The notes: generated by a model from the sequence alone, not told the origin. DNA of 64,000 nt from CAVXEH01 sp963805305 (GCA_963805305.1 CAWDTM010000002.1:558001-622000); one strand, 5' to 3'; counted from the stretch's first letter, positions 25,673 to 34,868 are shown. Program-made: numbers and translations.

Positions 25673-25694
25673 GCGCTGACACTACACTCAACGC
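25673..25694. promoter_or_regulatory. 22-bp bidirectional promoter with overlapping -10 boxes
   Basis: Between divergent GTG 25672 and GTG 25695, ACACTACACT at 25679-25688 contains TAGTGT leftwards (25679-25684) and TACACT rightwards (25683-25688), sharing two bases. Each box ends exactly 6 nt before its GTG. The two transcripts cannot start at the same time from bound polymerases, so mutual exclusion is expected. Confidence 0.6.
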
Positions 25695-28600
25695 GTGCTG
25701 GCGTGCCCGACCTGCGGCGAGGAGAACCCCGAGCGGGCACGCTTCTGCCTGAGCTGCGGCCGGCCGCTCTCCGCCGAGGGAGCAGGGGAGCGGGCCACCG
25801 AGACCCGGCGGCGGGTCACCGTCCTGTTCACCGATGTCGTGGGCTCGACGCCGCTCGGCGAGCGGCTCGATCCTGAGGCGCTGCGCGAGGTGATGCAGCG
25901 CTACTTCGATGCGATGCGGGTCGCCATCGAGCGCCACGAGGGGACGGTCGAGAAGTTCATTGGCGATGCGGTGATGGCGGTGTTCGGCATTCCCCAGATC
26001 CACGAGGATGATGCGCTTCGGGCCGTCCGCGCGGCGCTGGACATGCAGGCCGCACTTGCCATCCTGAACCGCGATCTGGGGGCACGATGGGGGATCGAGC
26101 TGGTGATCCGCACGGGGATCAACACCGGTGAGGTCGTGGCGGGAGACGCGACGGCACACCAGTCCCTGGCCACCGGCGACGTGGTGAACACCGCTGCGCG
26201 CCTGGAGCAGGTGGCGGGAGCGAACGAGATCCTCGTCGGACCGGCCACGTACCGGCTGGTTCGGCACGCCATCGTGGGCGAGCAGGCACCGGCCGTGGAG
26301 CTCAAGGGGAAGGCCGAGCCGATGAGCCCGTGGCGGGTGCTTGCAACCGCGCCCGTTGCTGACGGAGGCCGGCGGTTCGACAGCCCCCTGGTCGGACGCG
26401 ATCGCCAGCTGCGCATCCTGCAGGATGCAGCCAGCCGCTCCCGGGAGGAGCGCGCACCTCAGCTGGTCACCATCCTGGGGCTGGCGGGCGTCGGCAAGTC
26501 GCGGCTCGCGCACGAGTTCCTCCAGGGGGCACGCGGGGAGGGCGCCACCGTGATTCGCGGCCGGTGCCTCTCCTACGGCGACGCCATCACCTACTGGCCG
26601 CTCGCCGAGGCCCTGCGCGGCGCAGCGGGAATTGCCGACGACGATCCTCCGGACACGGCCATCGCCCGGCTGGTGACCCTGGCCGGCGACATCCCGCGGG
26701 CCGAACTCGTTGCGCGGCGGGTGGCGGCCGCCATCGGCCTGGGCGAAGGGGCAATCCAGACCGAAAGCCAGGAGACGTTCTGGGCCGTCCGGCGTCTCTT
26801 CGAGGCGATGGCGATGCGATCGCCGCTGATCGTGGTCTTCGACGACATCCACTGGGGGACGTCGACCTTCCTCGACCTCATCGAGCACGTCGTCGACTGG
26901 GCACGGGATGCCCCCATCCTGCTCATCACCCTGGCACGCCCCGAGCTCCTCGAGGTCCGCCAATCGTGGGGCGGAGGCAAGCTCAACGCCACCACACTCC
27001 TTCTGGAGCCGCTCGACGAGGCCGCGGTGCGGGTCATCCTGGCGAATCTGGTGGGTGGCGCCGAGCTGCCCGACCGGCTGATCGCGAAGATCGCCGCTGC
27101 CGCGGAAGGCAACCCGCTGTTCGTCGAGGAGCTCGTCTCAATGCTTGCCGACGATGGCGTGCTGGTTGATGCGGAGGGCGGGTTCCGGGTGGCCCGGACG
27201 CCGGACGAGATCCCGGTCCCCGCCACCATCGAGCTGCTCCTAGCGGCTCGCCTCGATCGCCTCCCGACGCCGGAACGGGCGGCCCTGGGGCGTGGTGCGG
27301 TCATCGGCCGCCAGTTCGGCGCCTCAGAGGTCGGCGAGCTCACCCCGGCGGCGGATCGTCCAGAGCTGCTCGACCGGCTGCTGGGGCTGGTCCGCAAGGA
27401 GCTCGTCAGGCAGGACGAGGAACGGGCGTCGCGGGCGGACGACGAGCTTGCCGAGGACCTGCGCTTCCGGTTCCGCCACCAGCTGGTTCGGGACGCTGCC
27501 TACGAGGCGCTGCCGAAGCACGAGCGCGCGCGGCTCCACGAGCTCTTCGCCGGCTGGCTGGAGCGGACTCGGGCCGGCCAGGCGGATCCGCTCCACGAGG
27601 TCATCGGGCACCACCTCGCCGAGGCAGCCCGGCTGAGTGGCGAGGTCGGTGGTGCTGCCCCAGCGGCTCACGCGCTGGCGACGCGGGCAGCCGGGCATCT
27701 CGAGGCCGCCGCGCGCCGAGCCAAGGTTGTGGGCGACAACAATGCCGTGACCTCGCTCCTGGAGCGAGCCGTCGCATTGAGGGATCCGGGTGACGAGGAG
27801 CGTCTGCGTGATCTGCCGTTGCTGGCGGAGGCATTCGCCGAGGCCGGCAGGCTGGAGGAGGCGCGCATCGCCATCGAGGCGGTGCTCAAGAGCCCGGAGG
27901 CGCCCCCAGACGCGCGCGCTGCTGCGCTGGAAGTGGCCTACCCCCAGTTCCAGCTGGGGATGAGTGGCGCGGAGGTGGGGGCGCGAGCGGAGGAGGCGCT
28001 TGAAATCCGTCGCCGCCTTGGCGAACCTGCTGGGCTAGCCCGGGCGCTCGCAGCGAAGTCGGAAGTCAGCTGGTTCCTGGGGCGGCTCCGCGAAGCCCGG
28101 CAGCTGGCAGACGAAGGAATGGACCACGCGCTTCGGGCCGGCGACCTTGCGCTCCGCGCCCGCCTCATGGCCGCGCGGTGGGGGCCGTCCTACATCATGA
28201 GCCGGGACCTCGACGTCCATACCGCCCAGGAGCAGGCTGAGCGCAGCGAGCGCTTTGCCCGCGAGCACGGCCTGCTCGACTTCGAGGCCGGGTGTCTCAT
28301 GGGCCAGGCGGTGCTGGCCGCCATGCGGGGCGAGCACGCCCGATCGGCCGAGCTCCGCCGTCGCTCCCTCCAGATGTGGAACGAGCTGGGTATGGCATTC
28401 GCCGCCGTGGACCAATTCCCGGCGACCGAGGCGTGGTGGGCGGGTGACGCTGAGTCCGCTGCGGCGGAGCTTCAGAACGTGATGGCTGGGCTAGAGGGGT
28501 TGGGTGAACGGGGCAACCTTTCGACGGTGGCTGCCAGTCTCGCCCACGTCCTGCTCGACCTGGGACGCACCGAGGAGGCCGTGGAGGCCTGCCGGGTCGC

Positions 28601-28949
28601 CGCGGAAACCGGGGCGAGCGACGATGTCGTGACCCAGGTGGGGTTGCTGGCCGCGCGCGCACGGATCCTGGGCCGGCAGGGCGACCTCGACGCGGCACAG
28701 GCGATGGCCGGCGACGCCGTCGCGCAGGCCGAAGCCGCCGAGTATGCCCAGCTGACCGCATGGGCACACCTGGCGATGGGCGACATCCTGCTCCGAGCCG
28801 GGTTGCGCGGGGAGGCTGCGGAGGAGTGGCGTCGCGTGGCGAGCGACGAGGAGCGGCGGGGCAACGAGTTGTTCGCGGCACGGTTGCGACGCGAGCTCGC
28901 AGCGATCGAGGAGGGGGCCGATCCCTGGTCGATCAGGCCTGGCGGCTGA
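25695..28949 (+). CDS. Zinc-ribbon adenylate cyclase-AAA ATPase-TPR regulator
   Basis: 1084 residues. The N-terminal zinc ribbon is CPTCGEENPERARFCLSCG (4-22). A class III nucleotide cyclase domain (about 38-210) follows, with metal aspartates in LFTDVVGST and FIGDAVMAVFG. Next is an AAA/NB-ARC-like ATPase with Walker A GLAGVGKS and acidic Walker B IVVFDDIHWG. The C-terminal 500 residues are TPR-like helices. Such proteins are signalling hubs; a DNA-binding HTH of LuxR type is absent here. GTG 25695 follows TACACT by 6 nt. The 3' end overlaps the DUF72 gene by 17 bp. Confidence 0.88.
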   Translation: MLACPTCGEENPERARFCLSCGRPLSAEGAGERATETRRRVTVLFTDVVGSTPLGERLDPEALREVMQRYFDAMRVAIERHEGTVEKFIGDAVMAVFGIPQIHEDDALRAVRAALDMQAALAILNRDLGARWGIELVIRTGINTGEVVAGDATAHQSLATGDVVNTAARLEQVAGANEILVGPATYRLVRHAIVGEQAPAVELKGKAEPMSPWRVLATAPVADGGRRFDSPLVGRDRQLRILQDAASRSREERAPQLVTILGLAGVGKSRLAHEFLQGARGEGATVIRGRCLSYGDAITYWPLAEALRGAAGIADDDPPDTAIARLVTLAGDIPRAELVARRVAAAIGLGEGAIQTESQETFWAVRRLFEAMAMRSPLIVVFDDIHWGTSTFLDLIEHVVDWARDAPILLITLARPELLEVRQSWGGGKLNATTLLLEPLDEAAVRVILANLVGGAELPDRLIAKIAAAAEGNPLFVEELVSMLADDGVLVDAEGGFRVARTPDEIPVPATIELLLAARLDRLPTPERAALGRGAVIGRQFGASEVGELTPAADRPELLDRLLGLVRKELVRQDEERASRADDELAEDLRFRFRHQLVRDAAYEALPKHERARLHELFAGWLERTRAGQADPLHEVIGHHLAEAARLSGEVGGAAPAAHALATRAAGHLEAAARRAKVVGDNNAVTSLLERAVALRDPGDEERLRDLPLLAEAFAEAGRLEEARIAIEAVLKSPEAPPDARAAALEVAYPQFQLGMSGAEVGARAEEALEIRRRLGEPAGLARALAAKSEVSWFLGRLREARQLADEGMDHALRAGDLALRARLMAARWGPSYIMSRDLDVHTAQEQAERSERFAREHGLLDFEAGCLMGQAVLAAMRGEHARSAELRRRSLQMWNELGMAFAAVDQFPATEAWWAGDAESAAAELQNVMAGLEGLGERGNLSTVAASLAHVLLDLGRTEEAVEACRVAAETGASDDVVTQVGLLAARARILGRQGDLDAAQAMAGDAVAQAEAAEYAQLTAWAHLAMGDILLRAGLRGEAAEEWRRVASDEERRGNELFAARLRRELAAIEEGADPWSIRPGG

Positions 28950-29940
28950 GCAGGGACGCGATCTCCCGGGCGTTCGTCGTCCCGTAGTTCGCATAGCAGT
29001 TGTTCATGAGGAGGTGGACCTCCTTCGCCCGGGCGGCCGCTTCCTGGACCCGAGGGACCCACTCCCCCAGCTCCCTTTCGGAGTACAGGTAGCGGAAACG
29101 CTCGACGACGGGGATCCCCTTCGCCTCCCAGGTCTCCTGGCGCCGCCCGTGAAAACGGACGACCGCCAGCCTGGGTGAGGTGACGGCCACGATGGGCGGC
29201 AGCGAGGACCTGGTGCCCTGCGGCTCGTCGACCATCACGAACGGCACCTGGTGGCGATCCAGGAACTCCACCGTGCGCCCGGCGTTCTTCTCGTTGAACC
29301 ACGAGGCGGCCCGGAACTCCACGGCCATGGGGATGTCCGCCAGCCGTTCCCTAGCCTCCAGGATCGCGTCGCGCGCCTGGTTGGAGGGGAAGACCCAGCG
29401 CGGGAACTGGAGGAACACCGCGCCAAGCTTGCCGGCCGAGTGAAGGGGCATGATCGCGTCCCGGAACGTCTCCCAGACCGCGTCGAGGAGCTCCGGCGGC
29501 AGGTCGCGGCCGTAGATCCGGCCCTTCGCGACGAGGTCGGCCGGCAGGGCGTCGCGGATCTCGCGCGGGAGGCGCTTGACCTCGGAGGGCTGGCCGGTCA
29601 TCAGGGCATGGGCCTTGATGTCGAACGTGAAGTCGGGCGGGGTACGCTCCAGCCACAGCTCGCCCATCTGGCGCGTCGGGAGGGCGTAGTACGTCGCGTC
29701 CACCTCGACCACGGGGAACTGGTTCGCGTAGTACACGAGGCGATCCTTGGCGCTCGTAGCATCGGGCGGGTAGAAGACGCCGGGAGCCAGCATGGTGGGA
29801 TCGGTCCACGAGGCGGTCCCGACCCGCACCGTCGACCCCGCGAGCGTCAGCGGATGACGCGCGGCCTCCGCGACCGCCTCGCCGCGTGTGGCGGACGCGT
29901 CCGGTCCGGGATCGTGCGCAGAGCGCGGTGGCGGCGCCAT
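28933..29940 (-). CDS. DUF72 (YecE-like) protein
   Basis: 335 residues with a TIM-barrel-like DUF72 core from about residue 35: VRVGTASWTDPTMLAPGVFYP, YYANQFPVVEVDATYYALP, FDIKAHALMTG, GAVFLQFPRW, VEFRAASWF and the C-terminal VHLLMNNCYANYGTTNA. The biochemical role of this widespread family is unknown. An N-terminal extension of about 35 residues is Ala/Pro-rich. TAGACT (complement of 29947-29952) ends 6 nt before ATG 29940, giving a leaderless message. Confidence 0.88.
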   Translation of the reverse strand: MAPPPRSAHDPGPDASATRGEAVAEAARHPLTLAGSTVRVGTASWTDPTMLAPGVFYPPDATSAKDRLVYYANQFPVVEVDATYYALPTRQMGELWLERTPPDFTFDIKAHALMTGQPSEVKRLPREIRDALPADLVAKGRIYGRDLPPELLDAVWETFRDAIMPLHSAGKLGAVFLQFPRWVFPSNQARDAILEARERLADIPMAVEFRAASWFNEKNAGRTVEFLDRHQVPFVMVDEPQGTRSSLPPIVAVTSPRLAVVRFHGRRQETWEAKGIPVVERFRYLYSERELGEWVPRVQEAAARAKEVHLLMNNCYANYGTTNAREIASLLSRQA

Positions 29941-30026
29941 CGGTCCAGTCTAGGCGGAAGGATTACGTTCGGCACTGGGCGCACGGCCGCGCGCATGAGA
30001 GGATCCGATCGAGGGAGGTGGGATCC

Positions 30027-31052
30027 ATGCGCCGATGGCGGTGGCTTGGCATTGGCGCGATCGTGCTGATGGTCTTGGTGGTGCTGGTCGGGGCAGCCTA
30101 CACCGGGTACGTCGGATACGAGGGTTCGCGGCAGGCGGTGGCGCGGACCACCGAGCTGATCGACTGCCGGACACCGCAGATGCAGTTCGGCTGGGCCTAC
30201 GAGGCGGTCAACTACGACGCGGTCGACGACGCGCGGATCGCGAGCGAGAACGCGGATCCCGAGCACTGCACGTACCAGGGCACGCTGGCCGGCGACCAGA
30301 TCGTGACCGAGGATGGCATCCGCATCGCGGCCTGGTACATCCCGGCCGGCAACGGCGCGGGAGCCACGGCGCCCACGGTCGTCCTCGTCCACGGCTTCCA
30401 CGCCACGAAGGCCGGAATCCTCAAGTACGGGATGGGGCTCCACGACGCGTTCAACCTCGTCTCGTTCGACATGCGCAACGCCGGCCGAAGTACCGGTGAC
30501 CAGACGACCGACGGGGTCAGGGAGCAGATGGACATGCGCGCCGTGCTCGACTGGCTCGAGCGGACAAAGCATCCATCGCATGTGGGCGTTCTGGGGAATT
30601 CGCTGGGAGCCGCCACGGCGCTGGCCGAGGCGCGCGACGACCAGCGGGTCGAGGCGCTGGCCCTGGACTCGATGCACACCCGGATCCGGTACCAGATCGA
30701 GGCTCGGGTGGTGCACGGCGGGTACCCGAGCTACTTCGGCACGACGTGGGCGATCATCTCCGGGGTCAGCATCCGCACCGGCGTCGATATCGAGTCGATC
30801 GACGCGGTGGAAACCATCAAGGCCTACGGGACGCGGCCGCTGCTGTTGTCCCATGGGGCGGCCGACAACGAGGACCTGCCGGAGCGGACCCAGGCCTTCT
30901 ACGACGCGGCCGTGGCGGCGGGGATCCCCGCGGAGCTCCACTGGTGCCCGAACTCGGGACACAACGCGACCGCCGGCATGCCGGCCGAAGTCTGCAGCAC
31001 CGACTTCGCGACCTGGACCAGCGACTTCTTCACGAAGGCCCTGGCGACCTAG
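30027..31052 (+). CDS. Membrane-anchored alpha/beta hydrolase
   Basis: 341 residues. An N-terminal transmembrane helix (WLGIGAIVLMVLVVLVGAAYTGYVGY) anchors an extracytoplasmic alpha/beta hydrolase. The oxyanion motif is VVLVHGFHATK, the nucleophile elbow is GNSLG (Ser), and the histidine is probably in CPNSGHNAT. The substrate is unknown; related proteins are esterases or BAAT-like acyl hydrolases. ATG 30027 has GGGAGGTG upstream. It ends convergently towards the gene at 31262 with a foldback element in between. Confidence 0.8.
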   Translation: MRRWRWLGIGAIVLMVLVVLVGAAYTGYVGYEGSRQAVARTTELIDCRTPQMQFGWAYEAVNYDAVDDARIASENADPEHCTYQGTLAGDQIVTEDGIRIAAWYIPAGNGAGATAPTVVLVHGFHATKAGILKYGMGLHDAFNLVSFDMRNAGRSTGDQTTDGVREQMDMRAVLDWLERTKHPSHVGVLGNSLGAATALAEARDDQRVEALALDSMHTRIRYQIEARVVHGGYPSYFGTTWAIISGVSIRTGVDIESIDAVETIKAYGTRPLLLSHGAADNEDLPERTQAFYDAAVAAGIPAELHWCPNSGHNATAGMPAEVCSTDFATWTSDFFTKALAT

Positions 31053-31078
31053 GGCTGCCGGCGTCCCCCCGGCGTTGC

Positions 31079-31227
31079 GTTTCGTGGTCCGCCATATCCG
31101 ATGCACGAATGGCGTTCCCTGCGCGAGTGCCTGGCCCTGCGCAACGAGCAGCACGCTCCACGGCTGGTGCGTTGCGTGCGGCTCCCTGGGAGCAGACCCA
31201 TGCAACGGATATGCCGTCCCGCGAAAC
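31079..31227. repeat. 149-bp foldback (MITE-like) element between convergent genes
   Basis: The ends form an imperfect inverted repeat: 31079-31105 and 31201-31227 match at 22 of 27 positions, including the shared core CATATCCG. Inside, GCAACG...GCAC and GTGCGTTGC can also pair, so most of the segment may fold into one long hairpin. It holds no ORF. It could be a miniature transposable element or a bulky bidirectional terminator. No target-site duplication is obvious. Confidence 0.5.
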
Positions 31228-31261
31228 GCCGCGGCCATCGGTCCTGGGTGTCGGCGTCCAC

Positions 31262-31669
31262 CTAGAGGAGGGCGGCTGCAACCCCGATTGCGAGACCGAT
31301 GGCGCTCCCGGCGGCGATCATGCGCAGCGCCCGAGCGCGGTCTGCGCGGCGCGCGTCGACGTCCGCTACCCGCGTCATGGTTCCCACCCGGCCGAAGTTG
31401 AAGACGCCGGCCCAGCCGAAGGCGACGCAGAAGCGGAGGATGGCCTGCAGGTAGGTCACCGCCGTGCCGGCGGCCGGGATGGCGATCACCAGCCGCCAGG
31501 CCGGCGGTGCGCCGATCAGCAGCAGGACGGCGAGCAGGGCCAGGGTGACGGCCAGCCCCACGTGCCCGGCCCGGCGCCGGGCGCTGATCTCCTGCGGACC
31601 GATGTTGCATGCCCCGGCGTGGTAGTCGGCGAACTGGACGAATGTCATCGCGGTGTTCTCTTGCTGCAT
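31262..31669 (-). CDS. Small integral membrane protein of unknown family
   Basis: 135 residues. A short N-terminus containing ACNIGPQEISARRRAGH is followed by hydrophobic segments near 35-55, 58-80 and at the C-terminus (MIAAGSAIGLAIGVAAALL). CNIG-x-x-E-x-x-x-RRR recurs in uncharacterised membrane proteins of high-GC bacteria, but no function is known to me. TAGGCT ends 4 nt before ATG 31669, so the leader is very short or absent. Confidence 0.6.
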   Translation of the reverse strand: MQQENTAMTFVQFADYHAGACNIGPQEISARRRAGHVGLAVTLALLAVLLLIGAPPAWRLVIAIPAAGTAVTYLQAILRFCVAFGWAGVFNFGRVGTMTRVADVDARRADRARALRMIAAGSAIGLAIGVAAALL

Positions 31670-31922
31670 GACAAGCCTACGCTGATTCCTTCGACGGTGG
31701 ATACGGCGCCCGCGGCGGATTGGACCAGCGGACCCCCTGCCAACGGGCCAACGGCGTCGGGCATAAGAGGCACCACTGCCCACGGGACAGAATCCTCGTC
31801 GGAGCCGAGCCGGCCTGAACGTCGCCGGTATCCATCTCGCTCGTGACCTCGTCCATATGGGTGACGGCGTCGGTCAGCAGACCGATGGTCCGCGAACGAA
31901 CGTAACGAGGAGCACACGCACC

Positions 31923-32132
31923 ATGTCCTTCCAGAACGAGGGAACCATCGATCGGTTCCTGCGCGCCATCGTCGCAGCGGTCCTCCTGGGCCTTGCCTTC
32001 GCCGGTATCCCGGCAGCTCCGTGGCTGTACGCGAGCGTGGCCGTAGCGGCCATCCTGGCGATCACCGGGCTCGCCGGCTTCTGTCCGCTGTACGCCGTGC
32101 TGCGTGTCAGCACGAAGCCCCTCCGCCACTGA
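31923..32132 (+). CDS. DUF2892 (YgaP-type) small membrane protein
   Basis: 69 residues, two transmembrane helices. EGTIDRFLRAIVAAVLLGLAFAG at the start and GLAGFCPLYAVLRV at the end are typical of the DUF2892 membrane module, sometimes fused to rhodanese domains as in YgaP. GAGGAG upstream of ATG 31923 supports the start. The following ECF sigma gene may overlap its end. Confidence 0.78.
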   Translation: MSFQNEGTIDRFLRAIVAAVLLGLAFAGIPAAPWLYASVAVAAILAITGLAGFCPLYAVLRVSTKPLRH

Positions 32133-33030
32133 GCACGCCCTCGCGGAGCCAATCGGCCCTTGGATCGGAGGCCGATGGCGCACACCCTTCGTCCCCGTGA
32201 TCGACCTGCGTGAGCCGGAGCAGCTTGCCACGCGCCTCGCCATCGAGGCGCCATGGCTGGTCCGGCTCGCGTCGCGCCTGACACGCGATCCGGCCGAGGC
32301 CGAGGATCTCGTGCAGGAGACCGTGGTTGCCGCGTGGCGCCGGCGGGGCCAGCTCCGCGATCGGGGGGCGCTCCGCGGCTGGCTGCGTCGGTCGCTCGTC
32401 AACCGGGTCATCGACCGGTCCCGGCGACGCACGGTGGATCTGCTCGACTTTGCCACGGTCGAGGCAGACTGGCGTGACGACGACTTCACCGTGGATCCCG
32501 AGGCGGTGCTCGAGCGCGCGGAGCTCCGCGACGAGCTGGAGGACGCCCTGGTCCGGCTGCCGGTCATCTATCGCATCCCGGTCGTCCTCCACGACGCGCT
32601 GGACTGGAGCGGACCCGAAGTGGCACAGGCCATGGGGATCGGCCTGCCGGCGGCCAAGCAGCGGGTGCGCCGCGGCCGAATGATGCTGGTCCATGCGCTT
32701 GCCTCGGACGACGCCCGACGACGCGCATCCCTCGCACAGCCGCTCCGCTGCTGGAAGGCAAGGCGCCTCGTCTCCGGCTATCTCGACGCCGAGCTGCAGC
32801 CCGGGGAGAAGCTGGCGGTGGAGGAGCACCTGGCAACCTGCCCGACCTGTCCGCCGCTGTATGCCTCGCTGGTGGGGATCCGCGATGCGATGGGTGCCCT
32901 TCGCGACCCCGACAGCGTGGTCGAGGAGGAGATCGCGAAGCGGATCATGGAGGAAGCGGCCGCGTACGGGGTTGCCCCGGCTTCGAACCGGGGCAACCGA
33001 CCCGCAGCGCGGAGGAACCGAACCGCCTAA
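32104..33030 (+). CDS. ECF sigma factor fused to a zinc-finger anti-sigma-like domain
   Basis: 308 residues if started at GTG 32104; GTG 32197 (277 residues) is an alternative, as neither has a clear Shine-Dalgarno. Sigma region 2 is LVRLASRLTRDPAEAEDLVQETVVAAWR. Region 4 runs from LVRLPVIYRIPVVLHDALDWSG to GIGLPAAKQRVRRGRM. After about residue 220 the chain continues into RRLVSGYLDAELQPGEKLAVEEHLATCPTC, an H-x3-C-x2-C zinc anti-sigma (ZAS) signature. A sigma factor and its redox- or zinc-sensing inhibitor thus sit on one polypeptide. It overlaps the convergent anti-sigma gene by 4 bp. Confidence 0.82.
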   Translation: MSARSPSATEHALAEPIGPWIGGRWRTPFVPVIDLREPEQLATRLAIEAPWLVRLASRLTRDPAEAEDLVQETVVAAWRRRGQLRDRGALRGWLRRSLVNRVIDRSRRRTVDLLDFATVEADWRDDDFTVDPEAVLERAELRDELEDALVRLPVIYRIPVVLHDALDWSGPEVAQAMGIGLPAAKQRVRRGRMMLVHALASDDARRRASLAQPLRCWKARRLVSGYLDAELQPGEKLAVEEHLATCPTCPPLYASLVGIRDAMGALRDPDSVVEEEIAKRIMEEAAAYGVAPASNRGNRPAARRNRTA

Positions 33031-34067
33031 CCGCCAAAGCCCCACTGGTGCATGATCACAGTGTCGTTGTCGGTGAGCTCGAAGACCGCGAACATCTTTC
33101 CGCTCCCGGTGTCCGAGCGGTAGGTGCCCGCACAGATGTACAGGTCTCCGTAGCGGATGACGGCTCCGGTGCGGGTTATCTTGAAGTTGACCGTTCCGCG
33201 CTCACGGATGGTCTGGCTGATCGCATCGCGCCCCAGGTAGACCTCGTTGAAGTCGCTCGAGCTGATGGCGAACCGAGCGTCTCCGTTGTACCGGAGATCG
33301 CCGTTGACGGCATACAGCGCCGCTCCCGCTGCGCCATCGCCTCCCGCGCTCCACGCAGTGAACGCGTCGTCGATGACATTGGTCGCCCAGCCGGTGCCTT
33401 CCCACTCCGTCGGTGGCGCGGGCGGGGCTCCCGCGAGGAGGATGTTCCACTGGTGGCGGATCTTCAGGTCGGAGATCAGGTACACCGCGAACCCGTAGCC
33501 GTCACCCGCCGTCCCGGCGTAGGTGAAGGCATGCGCGGCGTATGGCCCGTTCTCCAGCACGGACCCGGTCCGCGTCAGCGTGAAGTCGATGCTGGCGTCA
33601 TCGGCCACCGTTGCCTTGATCTGGTCCAGGCCGTCGTACTTCTCCGTCCAGCTGGGCCAGCCGCTGGCGATTCGCAGCGTGGCATCAGCGAGATAGAGGT
33701 TGTCGACTGCGTTCGCGTCGTAGGCGTTCGTGGCCGCGATATTGGCGTCCACCAGCTGCGCCACCGTCGTTGGAGCGGTGGCCCCGGTGGCGGGGGTGGG
33801 ACTGGGAGTCTGGGTGGTGCCGACCGGCGCCGCGCGGTTCGAGATGAGATACGCGCCAATCGAGACGGCCAGGATGGCGACGACAGCGGTCACCGCCACC
33901 CACGTGGTCGTGTGCGTGGCCGTCAGGAAACGGGGCCACGTCGTCGTGCGCTGGGACATGGTGTCAACCTCCCTCATGACCCGGGGCAGCAGGTCATCGG
34001 GGGCGGCGGGCGCGTTGCGCGCCATCCACGGCTGAAGGATCGGGTCCACGCCCTCGTCACGGGTCAT
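33027..34067 (-). CDS. Membrane anti-sigma-like protein with two extracytoplasmic NTF2/SnoaL-like domains
   Basis: 346 residues. The cytoplasmic N-terminus of about 50 residues is followed by one helix (TTWVAVTAVVAILAVSIGAYLIS) and a Pro/Thr linker. Two similar domains follow, each with the pattern of SnoaL/NTF2-like folds and each with FxLTRTG/FKITRTG (around 165 and 300). It starts inside the stop of the upstream ECF sigma gene (ATGA), so it is probably its anti-sigma factor. No classic zinc motif is present. GGGAGG precedes ATG 34067. Confidence 0.68.
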   Translation of the reverse strand: MTRDEGVDPILQPWMARNAPAAPDDLLPRVMREVDTMSQRTTTWPRFLTATHTTTWVAVTAVVAILAVSIGAYLISNRAAPVGTTQTPSPTPATGATAPTTVAQLVDANIAATNAYDANAVDNLYLADATLRIASGWPSWTEKYDGLDQIKATVADDASIDFTLTRTGSVLENGPYAAHAFTYAGTAGDGYGFAVYLISDLKIRHQWNILLAGAPPAPPTEWEGTGWATNVIDDAFTAWSAGGDGAAGAALYAVNGDLRYNGDARFAISSSDFNEVYLGRDAISQTIRERGTVNFKITRTGAVIRYGDLYICAGTYRSDTGSGKMFAVFELTDNDTVIMHQWGFGG

Positions 34068-34609
34068 GCGAGACCTCCCTGCAGCGTGAGCCGGTTCTCG
34101 GCTTCAATCGCCGCGCGCATCGCCACCTGGGCGTGGTGCAGGCGCGATTTTGCGGTGCCAAGCGGCACGCTCAGCGCGTCTGCGATCTCCGGGACCGACA
34201 GCTCCAGGAAGAAGCGCATGACCAGGACGGTTCGCTCCCGCACGGAGAGCCGAGCCAGGCTCCTGCCCACCGCGTCACGGTCGGCAATCGCGGTCTCAGG
34301 TATTCCGCCGCCCAAGAGGTACTCGGGAAGCTCGCTGGTGAGCCTCGTGGGCCGCTCATGGCGGGCGAGGTCCAGGCAAGCGTGCACGAGCACCCGGTGA
34401 AGCCAGGCATCGAACCGATCGGGGTCACGCAGCCGGGGTAGGTCGCGCCACGCGCGAATCAGTGTCTCCTGCACGGCATCCTCGGCCAGTGTCGGGTCAT
34501 GGAGGATCAGGACGGCCGCGCCGTAGAGCCGGTCGATGACAGTGGCACCCAGGGTCTCGAAGGCACCTCGGTCCCCGCTGGCCGCCTGCACCACGACGTC
34601 ACGTCTCAT
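34064..34609 (-). CDS. ECF-family RNA polymerase sigma factor
   Basis: 181 residues. Region 2: FETLGATVIDRLYGAAVLILHDPTLAEDAVQETLIRAWRDLPRL. Region 4: SLARLSVRERTVLVMRFFLELSVPEIADALSVPLGTAKSRLHHA. It directs polymerase to a stress or cell-envelope regulon. It is coupled by a 4-nt overlap to the membrane anti-sigma-like gene downstream. ATG 34609 has GGAG nine nt upstream; the longer frame upstream lacks sigma homology. Confidence 0.9.
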   Translation of the reverse strand: MRRDVVVQAASGDRGAFETLGATVIDRLYGAAVLILHDPTLAEDAVQETLIRAWRDLPRLRDPDRFDAWLHRVLVHACLDLARHERPTRLTSELPEYLLGGGIPETAIADRDAVGRSLARLSVRERTVLVMRFFLELSVPEIADALSVPLGTAKSRLHHAQVAMRAAIEAENRLTLQGGLA

Positions 34610-34868
34610 GATCTGCTGCTCCGGGTTTCGCCAGAAGAGGCGCACCCGAGCCCACGACCGTTCACTCTTCGTCGATCTGCGCCATCGAACCCCAACGCCG
34701 CTGCGGGTGACCAGTGCCGGAATGCCCGACTTCGACGCTGAGCCGGCGATCGGAACGATGGCCCGGCGGATTGGGCGGAACGGCACTGGAGCGAGGCCGA
34801 GGGGGCCGGGGAGCATGCGCCCGACAACCCAGATGTGTCTCAAGTGCCGCGACGCGGAGGTCCAGCCC

